DNA of 48,684 nucleotides from Comamonadaceae bacterium (GTDB lineage Bacteria; Pseudomonadota; Gammaproteobacteria; Burkholderiales; Burkholderiaceae_C), in the NCBI GenBank assembly GCA_947455465.1, contig CANGNS010000024.1, forward strand, positions 1 to 48,684, given 5' to 3'. The position numbers were made by a program, and so were the translations under genes. The number at the start of each line of letters is the position of its first letter. The first letter of the stretch is position 1. The notes beneath the pieces are model-generated. The model was given only the letters and a program-made list of their open reading frames with translations, was not told the origin of the DNA and did not search any database. Positions 35,901-43,053 of the stretch are shown here, piece after piece.

Positions 35901-36843
35901 CAACCACATCCGTGTTGGACCAGGGGTCGCCCGTAAATTGCACATACTGCGCAATAAAAAACGGGCCGATGGTAGAGATCGTGTAATCCGCGTTGTAGGA
36001 GTCGGCAAACGCGTCGTGCCTACCACCTCCCCATGCAGGGTTGTAAGTAGTTCGATCGTATCCAGGTGGCGGCTGGTTATTGGAGCGGCTATTCAAAAAG
36101 CTCGGAGTGACGTTGTTAGAGTTAAAAGTCTGCCAGTCGGCGGAGTCTGGAAATTCAGGTGGAAAGTTGACCCTGCTGCCATTTTCATCATTGTAAAAAA
36201 TAGTGAGGGTACTGTCAGGGCCGTTGTCGATGTATTCCTGTTTCAGTGGCGCGTTATTAATTAGGTTAAATGTGCTTGTGGCTGCGGGCTTGATCGTGCC
36301 GTCGCGCTGCAACACAGGGGGATCTGTTGCCAAGGGTCTTGCCGCCTTGGGGTCTGCATTGGGCATGCCCGGCCAGGGTACATAGCGCACGTTGGGGTTG
36401 TAGTACAGCGGATTAAAGGTATACGAATAGGTCGCCAAGGTTCGCAGGTCCCGATAGGGGCCTGCCAGGCGACTGGGGTCTGCGTAGTTTCGAAGATCGA
36501 CGCGGTTAGATTTGTTGAAATCAAACGGTGTTTTCAGATTGTCACCATAAAGTGAGCACAATCGCCACAGAAAACCTTTATTAGGGTCTGTTGATGGGTA
36601 AAACCGACCAACTAGGTTGTACGCATCCATGCAATAGGGAAATTGACTCCCCAACCAACTGGTCATGGAGCCCGAATCGTCAAACATGAATATCAGATTG
36701 GGCGCAACCAGGTTGTCTCCCCCCAGCAAAGGGGTATCCGCCACGTCCCAGACGGCCTGGGCATGCGCGCCTAGACCCGCGAGCAGACCAGCGATGGCCA
36801 GTGCTTTGCGGGCTCTGTGCTTGAGTGATGTATAGAAGTTCAT
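32980..36843 (-). CDS. pilY1: Type IV pilus tip adhesin/assembly protein PilY1
   Basis: A 1287-residue secreted protein from the ATG at 36843, which has AGGAG at 6 bases; the frame is open further upstream into pilX. The signal peptide ends near GAHA (residue 28). A VWA-like domain begins with the metal-binding motif DDSGS (55-59). The C-terminal half is the PilY1 propeller (RVYVGANDGMLHAFNANTG, YFVDGQITELDAY). A calcium-loop sequence DTNGDGVINASD lies near 1220-1231. PilY1 sits at the pilus tip and affects retraction, twitching and surface sensing. GC content and codon use look lower here than in neighbours. Confidence 0.93.
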   Translation of the reverse strand: MNFYTSLKHRARKALAIAGLLAGLGAHAQAVWDVADTPLLGGDNLVAPNLIFMFDDSGSMTSWLGSQFPYCMDAYNLVGRFYPSTDPNKGFLWRLCSLYGDNLKTPFDFNKSNRVDLRNYADPSRLAGPYRDLRTLATYSYTFNPLYYNPNVRYVPWPGMPNADPKAARPLATDPPVLQRDGTIKPAATSTFNLINNAPLKQEYIDNGPDSTLTIFYNDENGSRVNFPPEFPDSADWQTFNSNNVTPSFLNSRSNNQPPPGYDRTTYNPAWGGGRHDAFADSYNADYTISTIGPFFIAQYVQFTGDPWSNTDVVDMSKYVTVKIDQPATAIPVGNTSYPPDPAVKSANRTDCVTLANKCTLAEEQTNFANWFSYYKTKRGLAIGTVAQAFANLPGNFRVGWGTLSKGSSSVDGQSSKYIAQGVRRWDQTVTLNGKTQTTAQHFMDWIAKIGTAGDTTLREELEAVGTYFKRMDNAGPWGNSPGDATDQTAQLSCRRNYHVAVTDGGWTKYALATNRGNVDGTNQGGNYIATKPYSDPWSNTLADISMYYWANDLRPDMTDTVNGTATDPANWQHLTNYYLMFNLSKTIDGDSATDMQALTNGTKSWPDPTSATATESQKIDDTLHAALNSRGKLFHVTGPESVVNAISSIQRDMSNSRGGSDAQVQVSGQYLSQTSKKFKPSYTTIPWGGDLGAFNLNADGSEGTLAWSATDRLRVNLPADRKIFTMSGSTARAFSKNDLPSVNAGVTQTSADLQNLTNYVRGDRSLEGQGYRYRGSALGDIINSSPLLVGSGLDSQYDLSTGAGYSSYRSFLAAKRARPERVYVGANDGMLHAFNANTGDEDFAYIPSSQLGKFFNFASPTYSHRYFVDGQITELDAYDTTAAKWRNIVVTSTGAGAKTVFAINIPTGANAAAPGATDVLWEISDTTSGFSELGHTLSKFEAGLMRNGQYAVLINNGYASASGQASLFIVNALTGALIKKIDTGVGANTAANKNGLGGVRVIRNAAREIVAAYAGDLKGNMWKFDLSDTNSSNWNLAFTPQVAKKPLIKTSLPITAAPGLIAHPVKGLMVIFGTGKMFESSDPGTTDRGYIYSVWDNDPVGTSALASSNNLADSSTLVAQTVTSTDVQQPDGSTKTFYTSSNNSVDYATKRGWYAQLAASERVIYDPQPALGRIYVESVVRRTAAAGDAISCNPSSFALNGYLLDPFTGSYNAARPTLDTNGDGVINASDTTAVVGYKTPTISRASVTQSKVAGTKGVLVSATDQKAFNGNQALVRRAWRQIVTPP

Positions 36844-36856
36844 CAACATCTCCTTT

Positions 36857-37387
36857 TCAAAAACGCAGACTCGATTGCACCCACACTTCGGTCCCGGTGC
36901 TGGTTTTTCCATTGGCGTCGGCGGTGTAGTCGGGGCTAAAACCGCGCGCGGTAATCAGGTAGGCCTGCGCGTTTTGCATGTCGGACTGGGCCAGGCGCAG
37001 CTCTTCCACCATGCATTTCGGGCGCAAACTCATGGCGATACCGGCGCTGTCGGTCGAGTTGGTGACGCTGGTGGGTAGCGTGTTGGCCAGGGTGTCCCAG
37101 TTGCTGCGGGTTTGCCATTTGACGGGGTTGGGCGCGCCGTCCATATTGACTGTCAGACCGGCCGGATTGCCGGCAATCATCTGGTTTTCGCAATAGCGCA
37201 GCGCCATTTCTGCGCTTTGCTGGGCGGTGGTGACGATGCGCAAGTTGTTGGTGATTTGCTCGCCCGAAATGGCCGCCTTGGCCGACCAGGCCGCCGCCGC
37301 CGACAACACCACCAGCATGATGAGCGCCAAAATAAGCACAAAGCCCTGCTGCGCTGCTGTGGGGGGTGATGGTCGGTGCGGTTTCAT
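36857..37387 (-). CDS. pilX: Type IV pilus minor pilin PilX
   Basis: A 176-residue pilin-like protein. The leader ends QQG and is followed by FVLILALIMLVVL; the glutamate at +5 is absent, as is usual for PilX, which acts like the pseudopilin GspK. SGEQITNNLRI and QQSAEMALRYCE are typical. Its ATG overlaps the pilW stop by 4 bases. PilX helps prime pilus assembly with PilV, PilW and PilY1. Confidence 0.9.
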   Translation of the reverse strand: MKPHRPSPPTAAQQGFVLILALIMLVVLSAAAAWSAKAAISGEQITNNLRIVTTAQQSAEMALRYCENQMIAGNPAGLTVNMDGAPNPVKWQTRSNWDTLANTLPTSVTNSTDSAGIAMSLRPKCMVEELRLAQSDMQNAQAYLITARGFSPDYTADANGKTSTGTEVWVQSSLRF

Positions 37388-38307
37388 TGGATCAGGGCCG
37401 CGCGGTTGCGCAGCGTCACCACGGTGCTGATGCTGCGGCGCAAATACTTGTCAGTGGGGGTGACGGTCTGGTCGTCGCAGTCCACATAGGGCTGGGGCTG
37501 GCTTTGGTCCGGCGTGCTGGCGCGCACCACCATGCAAATTTTTACGCTGACCACCCGTGCCCAGCGCTGGTCTATGGTGGCGGGGGTGCCATCGGCCAGC
37601 AGCAGGGTGTCTACGGTGGCGGCGTTCACATAGCGCAGCACCTGGGTGGAGCGGCCATCGGCTGCCATGCCGTAACGCAAGCGCAAGCCTTCGATGTTGC
37701 CAAACAAGGGCTGCGCAACAAAACCGTTGCCGTTGCCGCCGCAGACCAGCTCTGCCTTGTCGTTGACAGTAAAGCGGGCTTCAACAAGGGTAATTTGTTG
37801 GGTATTGTCGTAGTCCGAGGGCGTGGTGGCGGTAATGGCTTGGGCCAGGCAATCCGTGGGCTTACTTGCGCTGCTGGGCTCCGTATTGGAAAGGTCCCCC
37901 TGAAAGCGCAGGGCAATGGCCGGGCTGCCGCTCGCTTTGCAGCTCAGGTTGCCCCAGGCAAGGCTTGCATCGACGAAGCCGGTATCACAACCCCTGACAC
38001 CTGCGCCGACAAAATGACTTTCTTTCGCTTGTGTTTGGATGCCATTGACCAGCACGCTAGCACCCGATGCGTTAACCAGCGGCGTGCTAAAACCGGCCAT
38101 GCGTACATAGCGCGCCAAAAACTCCATGGCCAGGCCGCCTTCTTCGGTCATCTGGGCGCTGCTGCTGCTTTGGTTGTTGGTTTGCAAGCTGGTGCTAAAC
38201 AAGGCTACCAAGGCGCCCAGCATGACCAGGCCCAGTGTCATGGACACCAGTAATTCAACCAGGCTAAAGCCGCCTTGGTGCGCGGGCCTGTATTGGGACC
38301 GGTTCAT
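37384..38307 (-). CDS. pilW: Type IV pilus minor pilin PilW
   Basis: A 307-residue pilin-like protein from the ATG at 38307, which overlaps the pilV stop (ATGA). The leader MNRSQYRPAHQGG is followed by FSLVELLVSMTLGLVMLGAL with Glu at +5. The segments AMEFLARYVRMAGF and the C-terminal VVTLRNRAAL are PilW-like. It is part of the tip-priming complex of the pilus. Confidence 0.92.
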   Translation of the reverse strand: MNRSQYRPAHQGGFSLVELLVSMTLGLVMLGALVALFSTSLQTNNQSSSSAQMTEEGGLAMEFLARYVRMAGFSTPLVNASGASVLVNGIQTQAKESHFVGAGVRGCDTGFVDASLAWGNLSCKASGSPAIALRFQGDLSNTEPSSASKPTDCLAQAITATTPSDYDNTQQITLVEARFTVNDKAELVCGGNGNGFVAQPLFGNIEGLRLRYGMAADGRSTQVLRYVNAATVDTLLLADGTPATIDQRWARVVSVKICMVVRASTPDQSQPQPYVDCDDQTVTPTDKYLRRSISTVVTLRNRAALIQ

Positions 38308-38843
38308 AGCCACACCCGCAAAAAGTAGCAGCGCGGCGAAGTCCCGCTTGCTGGCAAAGCCGCTTGAGGGCAGGTGGCGCCACCGAGTGCCAAAGAGTCC
38401 AGACCTGTTTGCGTGCCTGGCTCCATCCACATCACCCAGATGTCGGCGGCATTGCCGCTGTGCTGCACATAGGCGTCGCCACCGGGCAGGTTGGCCCGCA
38501 GTTTGTTGCGCCATTGTGCGCTGTCGATGGCGGCCAGTTCGGCGGCGGTGCATTGGGCAGGGTCGGCGCACGTGGGCACGGGTAGCACGTTAGCGCTTGC
38601 TGCGTAGCTGGCGTTTTTATCGTAAAGACCCGCACCAAAGCCGTCCGGGTTGGCGCGCATCAGTTCGGCGTAGCCAGCGGCCAGTTGCTGCGCCGTGGTC
38701 TGAAACTGCGCCATCTTGCCGTACTGCATGGTGGCGACCAGCAGCAGGCTGATCGCCGTCAAGCCAAAGGCGGTAATCAGCATGGCGGCCAGCACCTCGA
38801 TCAGGGCCATGCCGCGTTGGCGGCTAAGTGGTGCGGCGCGCAT
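38304..38843 (-). CDS. pilV: Type IV pilus minor pilin PilV
   Basis: A 179-residue pilin-like protein. The leader MRAAPLSRQRG precedes MALIEVLAAMLITAFGL, with Glu at +5 and Met rather than Phe at +1, common in PilV. Several cysteines lie in the C-terminal half (TCADPAQC, TCPQ, RCYF). Its start overlaps the fimT stop by one base-sharing ATGA-type junction and its stop overlaps pilW. Confidence 0.9.
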   Translation of the reverse strand: MRAAPLSRQRGMALIEVLAAMLITAFGLTAISLLLVATMQYGKMAQFQTTAQQLAAGYAELMRANPDGFGAGLYDKNASYAASANVLPVPTCADPAQCTAAELAAIDSAQWRNKLRANLPGGDAYVQHSGNAADIWVMWMEPGTQTGLDSLALGGATCPQAALPASGTSPRCYFLRVWL

Positions 38844-39481
38844 CAGCTTGGGCAGGCGTCAGTGATCGGTATCACCCGGGCTCGGCCTTGCAGGGAAATA
38901 CAAACCATGGACCCACGTGCGGTGTTACGCGAGGCGGGCAGAAACTTGATGTTGGACGCGCCGTAGTACAAGATGCCGCTGCTGCGAAACACGATGCGGT
39001 CGCCGCTGCCAGGCCCGTTGTCCAAAACGATACCGCCGCTGCCCGACAGCGTACCCTGCTCTTGGAGCAAAGTGTCGGCGGCGTTGAACTGGTTGTTGGT
39101 GCTCTGGTCGACAAAGATGATCCAGCCTTTTTCCCACGGTGCGCCACTGGCGGTGTTACACGGGTAGGCGGTACCGTTGGTGGCGTTGATGGGCGTTGCA
39201 GCCAGGTCACGCGGGCAAATCACCACGCGGACGTTTTTTTTGATGGCCTCCGACCGCGCAAAGCGCATCGCGCCGAGGAGGGCGTTGACGTGGCCCTTAA
39301 CCGCCTCTTTTTCGGTCAGGCTCGACCAGTTGGACATGCCCACGCTGGCCAGCACCGACATGATGGTCAGCGTCACCGCCAACTCCAGCAGCTTAAAACC
39401 GCTTTGTGCCTTGCGCGAGGCCGCACGGCTGCCCGGCGCGGGGCGCAGATGCTTAGCGAAAATGGGCAGACGGGGAGGCAC
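38843..39481 (-). CDS. fimT: Type IV pilus minor pseudopilin FimT/FimU (GspH-like)
   Basis: A 212-residue GspH/FimT-family protein, first gene of the minor-pilin operon. A long basic leader of 28 residues ends in SG, followed by FKLLELAVTLTIMSVLASVG with Glu at +5; the Lys at +2 is unusual. MRFARSEAIKKNVRVVICP is the typical segment after the helix. The leader is longer than usual, so a non-ATG start further in cannot be excluded. Cysteines near ICPRD and the C-terminus (DACPS) may pair. Confidence 0.88.
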   Translation of the reverse strand: MPPRLPIFAKHLRPAPGSRAASRKAQSGFKLLELAVTLTIMSVLASVGMSNWSSLTEKEAVKGHVNALLGAMRFARSEAIKKNVRVVICPRDLAATPINATNGTAYPCNTASGAPWEKGWIIFVDQSTNNQFNAADTLLQEQGTLSGSGGIVLDNGPGSGDRIVFRSSGILYYGASNIKFLPASRNTARGSMVCISLQGRARVIPITDACPS

Positions 39482-39669
39482 AGGGCAACTCGATTGAATT
39501 CATCAAGTTGCAAATTATGCCCAAAAAAACAATTATTTCTACAAATATGTCAATAACTGCAACTATTGAAACAAGTTTGCGCGCTGTAGAGCGCCTCGGG
39601 GCGTCCTGAAACGCCTAGGGCGTCCGTGCTCGGGATGGGCGGCTCCGTGGCCGTCTTACCGGCTCAGCC
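39482..39669 (-). promoter_or_regulatory. Intergenic region before the minor-pilin operon
   Basis: These 188 bases separate the WVRY-repeat gene from fimT, both on the minus strand. The half next to fimT is AT-rich (39495-39575), unlike its surroundings, and should hold the operon promoter; TTGACA is present on the minus strand near 39560 but I see no convincing -10 box 17 bases on. A small GCGCT/AGCGC hairpin lies at 39581-39594. Confidence 0.35.
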
Positions 39670-40383
39670 TTAGTCAAAAAGTTGGGCGAACTGCTGCTGC
39701 GGGTAGATGCGGTTGGCCACGTAGCGCACCCATTTGCTGGTGTCTATGCGGGTCTCGGGCAGGGCGGCGGGCGCTGTGGCGGCGCGCGCGACCGAGGGGT
39801 ATTGCACCCAAGTCTGGGTTTCGGCGCGAGCGGGGCTATCGCTCCATGCGCGTGCCAGCGTGCCGCCCAGGTAGCGCACCCAGTGGCGGCGCTCGTCTGT
39901 CGAGGCGTCGGCCGGGGCCGGGGTTTTCACGGGGCCGCCGGCATAGCGCACCCAGTTTTCCCGGCGCTCGGGGGCAGGGGCGGCTTTGGTGGCTAGCGCT
40001 TGTTGCGGCTCGCCGGCTTGGGCCAGGGCGATGTGCAGGAGCTGGTTGTGGTTGGGCACTTGCAGCGCGGCGGTGCCCAGGGTGCGCAGCGGGGCGGTTT
40101 TGCCAAAGGCCTGCGGGTTCAGGGCTACAAAGGCCTGGGTCAGCAGCTCGGCGCGCAGCGGGCTGTTGGGCATGGTCTTGCTGACAATCCGCTCCAGGCT
40201 CTCGCCCAGGCTGGGGGTGTAGCTGTGGCTGGCTTTGAGACCCGCCAGGTTGAGTGCCGGGGCGCTGGCCGCCCAAGCACCGCTCTGCAGGCCGGCGGCA
40301 CACACGCCCAAGGCCAGCGCCAGGGCACGGGCCCAGCGGCCGGTGGTGGTCGATACGGCGGGGGTGAACAGTCGGGCGGTCAT
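39670..40383 (-). CDS. FimV/LysM-like exported protein with WVRY repeats
   Basis: A 237-residue protein from the ATG at 40383 (AGGA 7 bases upstream). A signal peptide ends near GAWA (38). Residues 64-120 (IVSKTMPNS, FVALNPQAFG, LQVPNHNQLL) resemble the LysM region of FimV, which organises type IV pilus machinery at the cell pole. The C-terminal half carries four evenly spaced short repeats: WVRY at 144 and 168, WVQY at 192 and WVRY at 218, 24-26 residues apart. I do not know a family with this arrangement. It lies upstream of the pilus operon on the same strand. Confidence 0.7.
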   Translation of the reverse strand: MTARLFTPAVSTTTGRWARALALALGVCAAGLQSGAWAASAPALNLAGLKASHSYTPSLGESLERIVSKTMPNSPLRAELLTQAFVALNPQAFGKTAPLRTLGTAALQVPNHNQLLHIALAQAGEPQQALATKAAPAPERRENWVRYAGGPVKTPAPADASTDERRHWVRYLGGTLARAWSDSPARAETQTWVQYPSVARAATAPAALPETRIDTSKWVRYVANRIYPQQQFAQLFD

Positions 40384-40609
40384 GGCGGTTTTCCTGGCAA
40401 AAATGGGTGGCAATCTGTCGGAACCGCGACGTTCTGCCCCCTTGCGGGTGCTTTGCTGCGGCTTGGTGTCCTCGTACGCAAGCGCCGTGCCATGCGCGGG
40501 CGCGTAGCGACTGTCGGGTTTTGCGCAGCCGCACCGGTCCGTCGCCAGGGTCCGGTGCACAATCTGCGTTGGGCAGCGATCCCACAAACTACCAAGAAGG
40601 AGACAGACC

Positions 40610-41617
40610 ATGCACACGTTTTCACGTCCCGCCAGCTTCGCCCGTCCCCGCGCTGTTTGGGCGCTGGCTTGCGCCGCCGTTTTCGCCTTGGCCGCGCCGC
40701 TGGCCGCCCAGGCCCAGGCCGCTTACCCCGACAAACCCATCCGCTTTGTCGTGCCTTACCCGCCCGGTGGCGGCACCGACGTGGTGGCGCGCATCGTGCA
40801 GCCGCGCTTGCAGGCCTTGCTGGGCCAAAACATCGTGATCGACAACCGGGGCGGCGCCGGCGGTTCGCTGGGTACCGAGAATGTGGCCAAAGCGCAGCCC
40901 GACGGCTACACCGTGCTGTTCACGCTGAGCTCGCACACCATCAACCCGGCCATCTTCCCCAAGCTGCCCTACGACACGCTAAAAGACTTTGAGCCCGTGG
41001 GCCTGGTGGCCTCGCTGCCACAGTTGCTGGCAGCCGCGCCCAATTTGCAGGTGCGCACCGTGGCCGATGTAGTGGCGCAGGCCAAAGCCGCGCCCGATAA
41101 ATTCTCTTTTGCCTCGGTGGGTAATGGTTCGCCGGGCCATTTGGCTGGCGAGCTGATGGTCATTCGCACCGGCGCCAAGATGGCGCACATCCCCTACCGC
41201 GGTGGCGGCCCGGCCGTTACCGATGTGATGGGCGGCCAGGTGCCGCTCATCTGGGTGTCCATTCCGGCCGCTGCTGCGCAAGTCAAGGCCGGCAAGCTGC
41301 GTGCGCTGGCGGTCTCTACCGTCAAGCGCAGCCCGGCCTTCCCGGACGTGCCCACCATGCAAGAGGCCGGCGTGGCCGACTTTGAGGTCGACTCCTGGTA
41401 CGCCATGCTGGTGCCGGCCAAAACGCCCCGCCCCATCATCGACAAGCTCAACAAAGCGCTCAACACCGTGCTGGCCGACCCGGCGGTGCGCGCCCAGCTG
41501 CTGGACCAAGGCGCCGACGCCGTAGGCGGCACGCCCGAGGCCCTGGGCAAGGTCATTGCCGCAGAAATTCCTAAGTGGATGAAGCTGGCCAAAGACGCCA
41601 ACATCAAGGCGGATTAA
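40610..41617 (+). CDS. Bug-family (tripartite tricarboxylate transporter) solute-binding protein
   Basis: A 335-residue periplasmic binding protein. The signal peptide ends near AAQAQA. AYPDKPIRFVVPYPPGGGTDVVAR, split here as YPDKPIRFVVPYPPGGG and TDVVAR, plus IDNRGGAGGSLG and HIPYRGGGPAVTDVMGG are hallmarks of the Bug/TctC family, which binds carboxylates. AAGGAGA precedes the ATG. No TctA/TctB membrane genes follow. It lies 2 bases before sauS, so it probably captures the substrate of that pathway, perhaps sulfoacetate, or acts as a sensor. Confidence 0.9.
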   Translation: MHTFSRPASFARPRAVWALACAAVFALAAPLAAQAQAAYPDKPIRFVVPYPPGGGTDVVARIVQPRLQALLGQNIVIDNRGGAGGSLGTENVAKAQPDGYTVLFTLSSHTINPAIFPKLPYDTLKDFEPVGLVASLPQLLAAAPNLQVRTVADVVAQAKAAPDKFSFASVGNGSPGHLAGELMVIRTGAKMAHIPYRGGGPAVTDVMGGQVPLIWVSIPAAAAQVKAGKLRALAVSTVKRSPAFPDVPTMQEAGVADFEVDSWYAMLVPAKTPRPIIDKLNKALNTVLADPAVRAQLLDQGADAVGGTPEALGKVIAAEIPKWMKLAKDANIKAD

Positions 41618-41619
41618 GT

Positions 41620-43053
41620 ATGGCGACCCATTCCCCGGACACCGGCGCTCCCTCGCTCGCCCAGGCGCAGGTGCAGGCCCTGGTGCAGCGCGCCCGCGCG
41701 GCCCAGCGCATCGCCCAGGACTACGACCAGGCGCGCATTGACGCGCTGGTAGCCGCTGCGGGCTGGGCCATCTTGGAGCCCGCGCGCAACCAGGCGCTGG
41801 CCGAGCTGGCGGTGGCCGATACCGGCATTGGCAACGTGCCCGACAAAGTGCGCAAAAACTACCGCAAAACGCTAGGCCTTTTGCGCGATTTGCAGGGCGC
41901 CAAGTCGGTGGGCGTTATTGCCGAGGACGCCGCCACCGGCATAACCGAAATCGCCCGCCCGGTGGGCGTGGTCTGTGCCATCACGCCCTCGACCAACCCG
42001 GCGGCTACACCGGCTAACAAAATCATCAATGCGCTCAAGGGCGCCAATGCGGTCATCGTCGCGCCCTCGCCCAAAGGCTGGGCCACCAGCGCGCGCTTGC
42101 TGGAGTACATCCACGCGGCCTTTGACCGCATCGGCGCGCCGCGCGATCTGGTGCAGCTCTTGCCCGCGCCGATCAGCAAAGAGGCCACGTTTGCGCTGAT
42201 GGCCGCGTGCGACTTGGTAGTGGCCACCGGCTCGCAGGCCAATGTGCGCGCCGCCTATGCCAGCGGCACGCCCGCCTTTGGCGTGGGCGCGGGCAATGTG
42301 GCGGGCATCGTCGACGAGACGGCCGATTGCGCCCTGGCCGCCGAGCGCATCGTGCGCTCCAAAACCTTTGACAACGCCACCAGCTGTTCCTCCGAGAACA
42401 GCCTGGTCGTGGTCGACGCTGCCCGTCCGGCGCTTTTGCAGGCGTTGCAAGCGCAAGGCCTGGTCTTGCTCAACGCAGCGCAAAAAGCGGCCCTGCAAGC
42501 GCTGATGTGGCCCGGTGGCAAGCTCTCCTCCGAGGTCATCGGCCAAAACGCCACCCTGATCGCCGAGCGCGCCGGTCTGCCCGAGGTGGCCGCGTTGCAG
42601 CCGCGCATCTTGCTGGTGCCCGAACAGGGCATTGGCCCGGACTTTCCGTTTTCTGGCGAAAAACTCTGCCCGGTGCTCACGCTTTACGGCGTGGCCGACT
42701 TTGCAGCCGCCATGGCCACCGTGGAGCGCCTGTATGCCTTCCAGGGTGCGGGCCATTCGGTGGGCTTGCACAGCGCGCGGCCCGAGCGGGCGCTGGCGCT
42801 GGGCCTGCACTTGCCGGTCTCGCGCGTCATCGTGGACCAGGCCCACTGCATCGCCACCGGCGGCAGCTTCGACAACGGCCTGCCTTTCTCGCTGTCCATG
42901 GGCTGCGGCACCTGGGGCAAAAATAATTTTTCCGAGAACATGAATTACCGGCACTACCTGAACATCACCCGCATCGCCCGGCCGATTGCCGAACATGTCC
43001 CCAGCCCGGACGACTTGCTGGCCGATTACTTCGCCGCCTACGGCCGCGCATGA
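41620..43053 (+). CDS. sauS: CoA-acylating sulfoacetaldehyde dehydrogenase
   Basis: A 477-residue CoA-acylating aldehyde dehydrogenase from the ATG at 41620. The catalytic thiol is Cys256 in NATSCSSENS. Other family segments are EIARPVGVVCAITPSTNPAA, split as EIARPVGVVCAI and TPSTNPAA, and FGVGAGNVAGIVDE. Recalled similarity and the following ligase gene match SauS of Cupriavidus necator, which reduces sulfoacetyl-CoA to sulfoacetaldehyde. The xsc block elsewhere in the window supplies the next step. Another acyl-CoA substrate is possible. Its stop overlaps the next start (ATGA). Confidence 0.82.
   Translation: MATHSPDTGAPSLAQAQVQALVQRARAAQRIAQDYDQARIDALVAAAGWAILEPARNQALAELAVADTGIGNVPDKVRKNYRKTLGLLRDLQGAKSVGVIAEDAATGITEIARPVGVVCAITPSTNPAATPANKIINALKGANAVIVAPSPKGWATSARLLEYIHAAFDRIGAPRDLVQLLPAPISKEATFALMAACDLVVATGSQANVRAAYASGTPAFGVGAGNVAGIVDETADCALAAERIVRSKTFDNATSCSSENSLVVVDAARPALLQALQAQGLVLLNAAQKAALQALMWPGGKLSSEVIGQNATLIAERAGLPEVAALQPRILLVPEQGIGPDFPFSGEKLCPVLTLYGVADFAAAMATVERLYAFQGAGHSVGLHSARPERALALGLHLPVSRVIVDQAHCIATGGSFDNGLPFSLSMGCGTWGKNNFSENMNYRHYLNITRIARPIAEHVPSPDDLLADYFAAYGRA

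Noticed and set aside
39508..39524. Sigma-54-like sequence before fimT (TTGGGCATAATTTGCAA on the minus strand)
   Set aside because: The GG and GC elements are 9 bases apart at best, not the required 10, so it is not a credible -24/-12 promoter.
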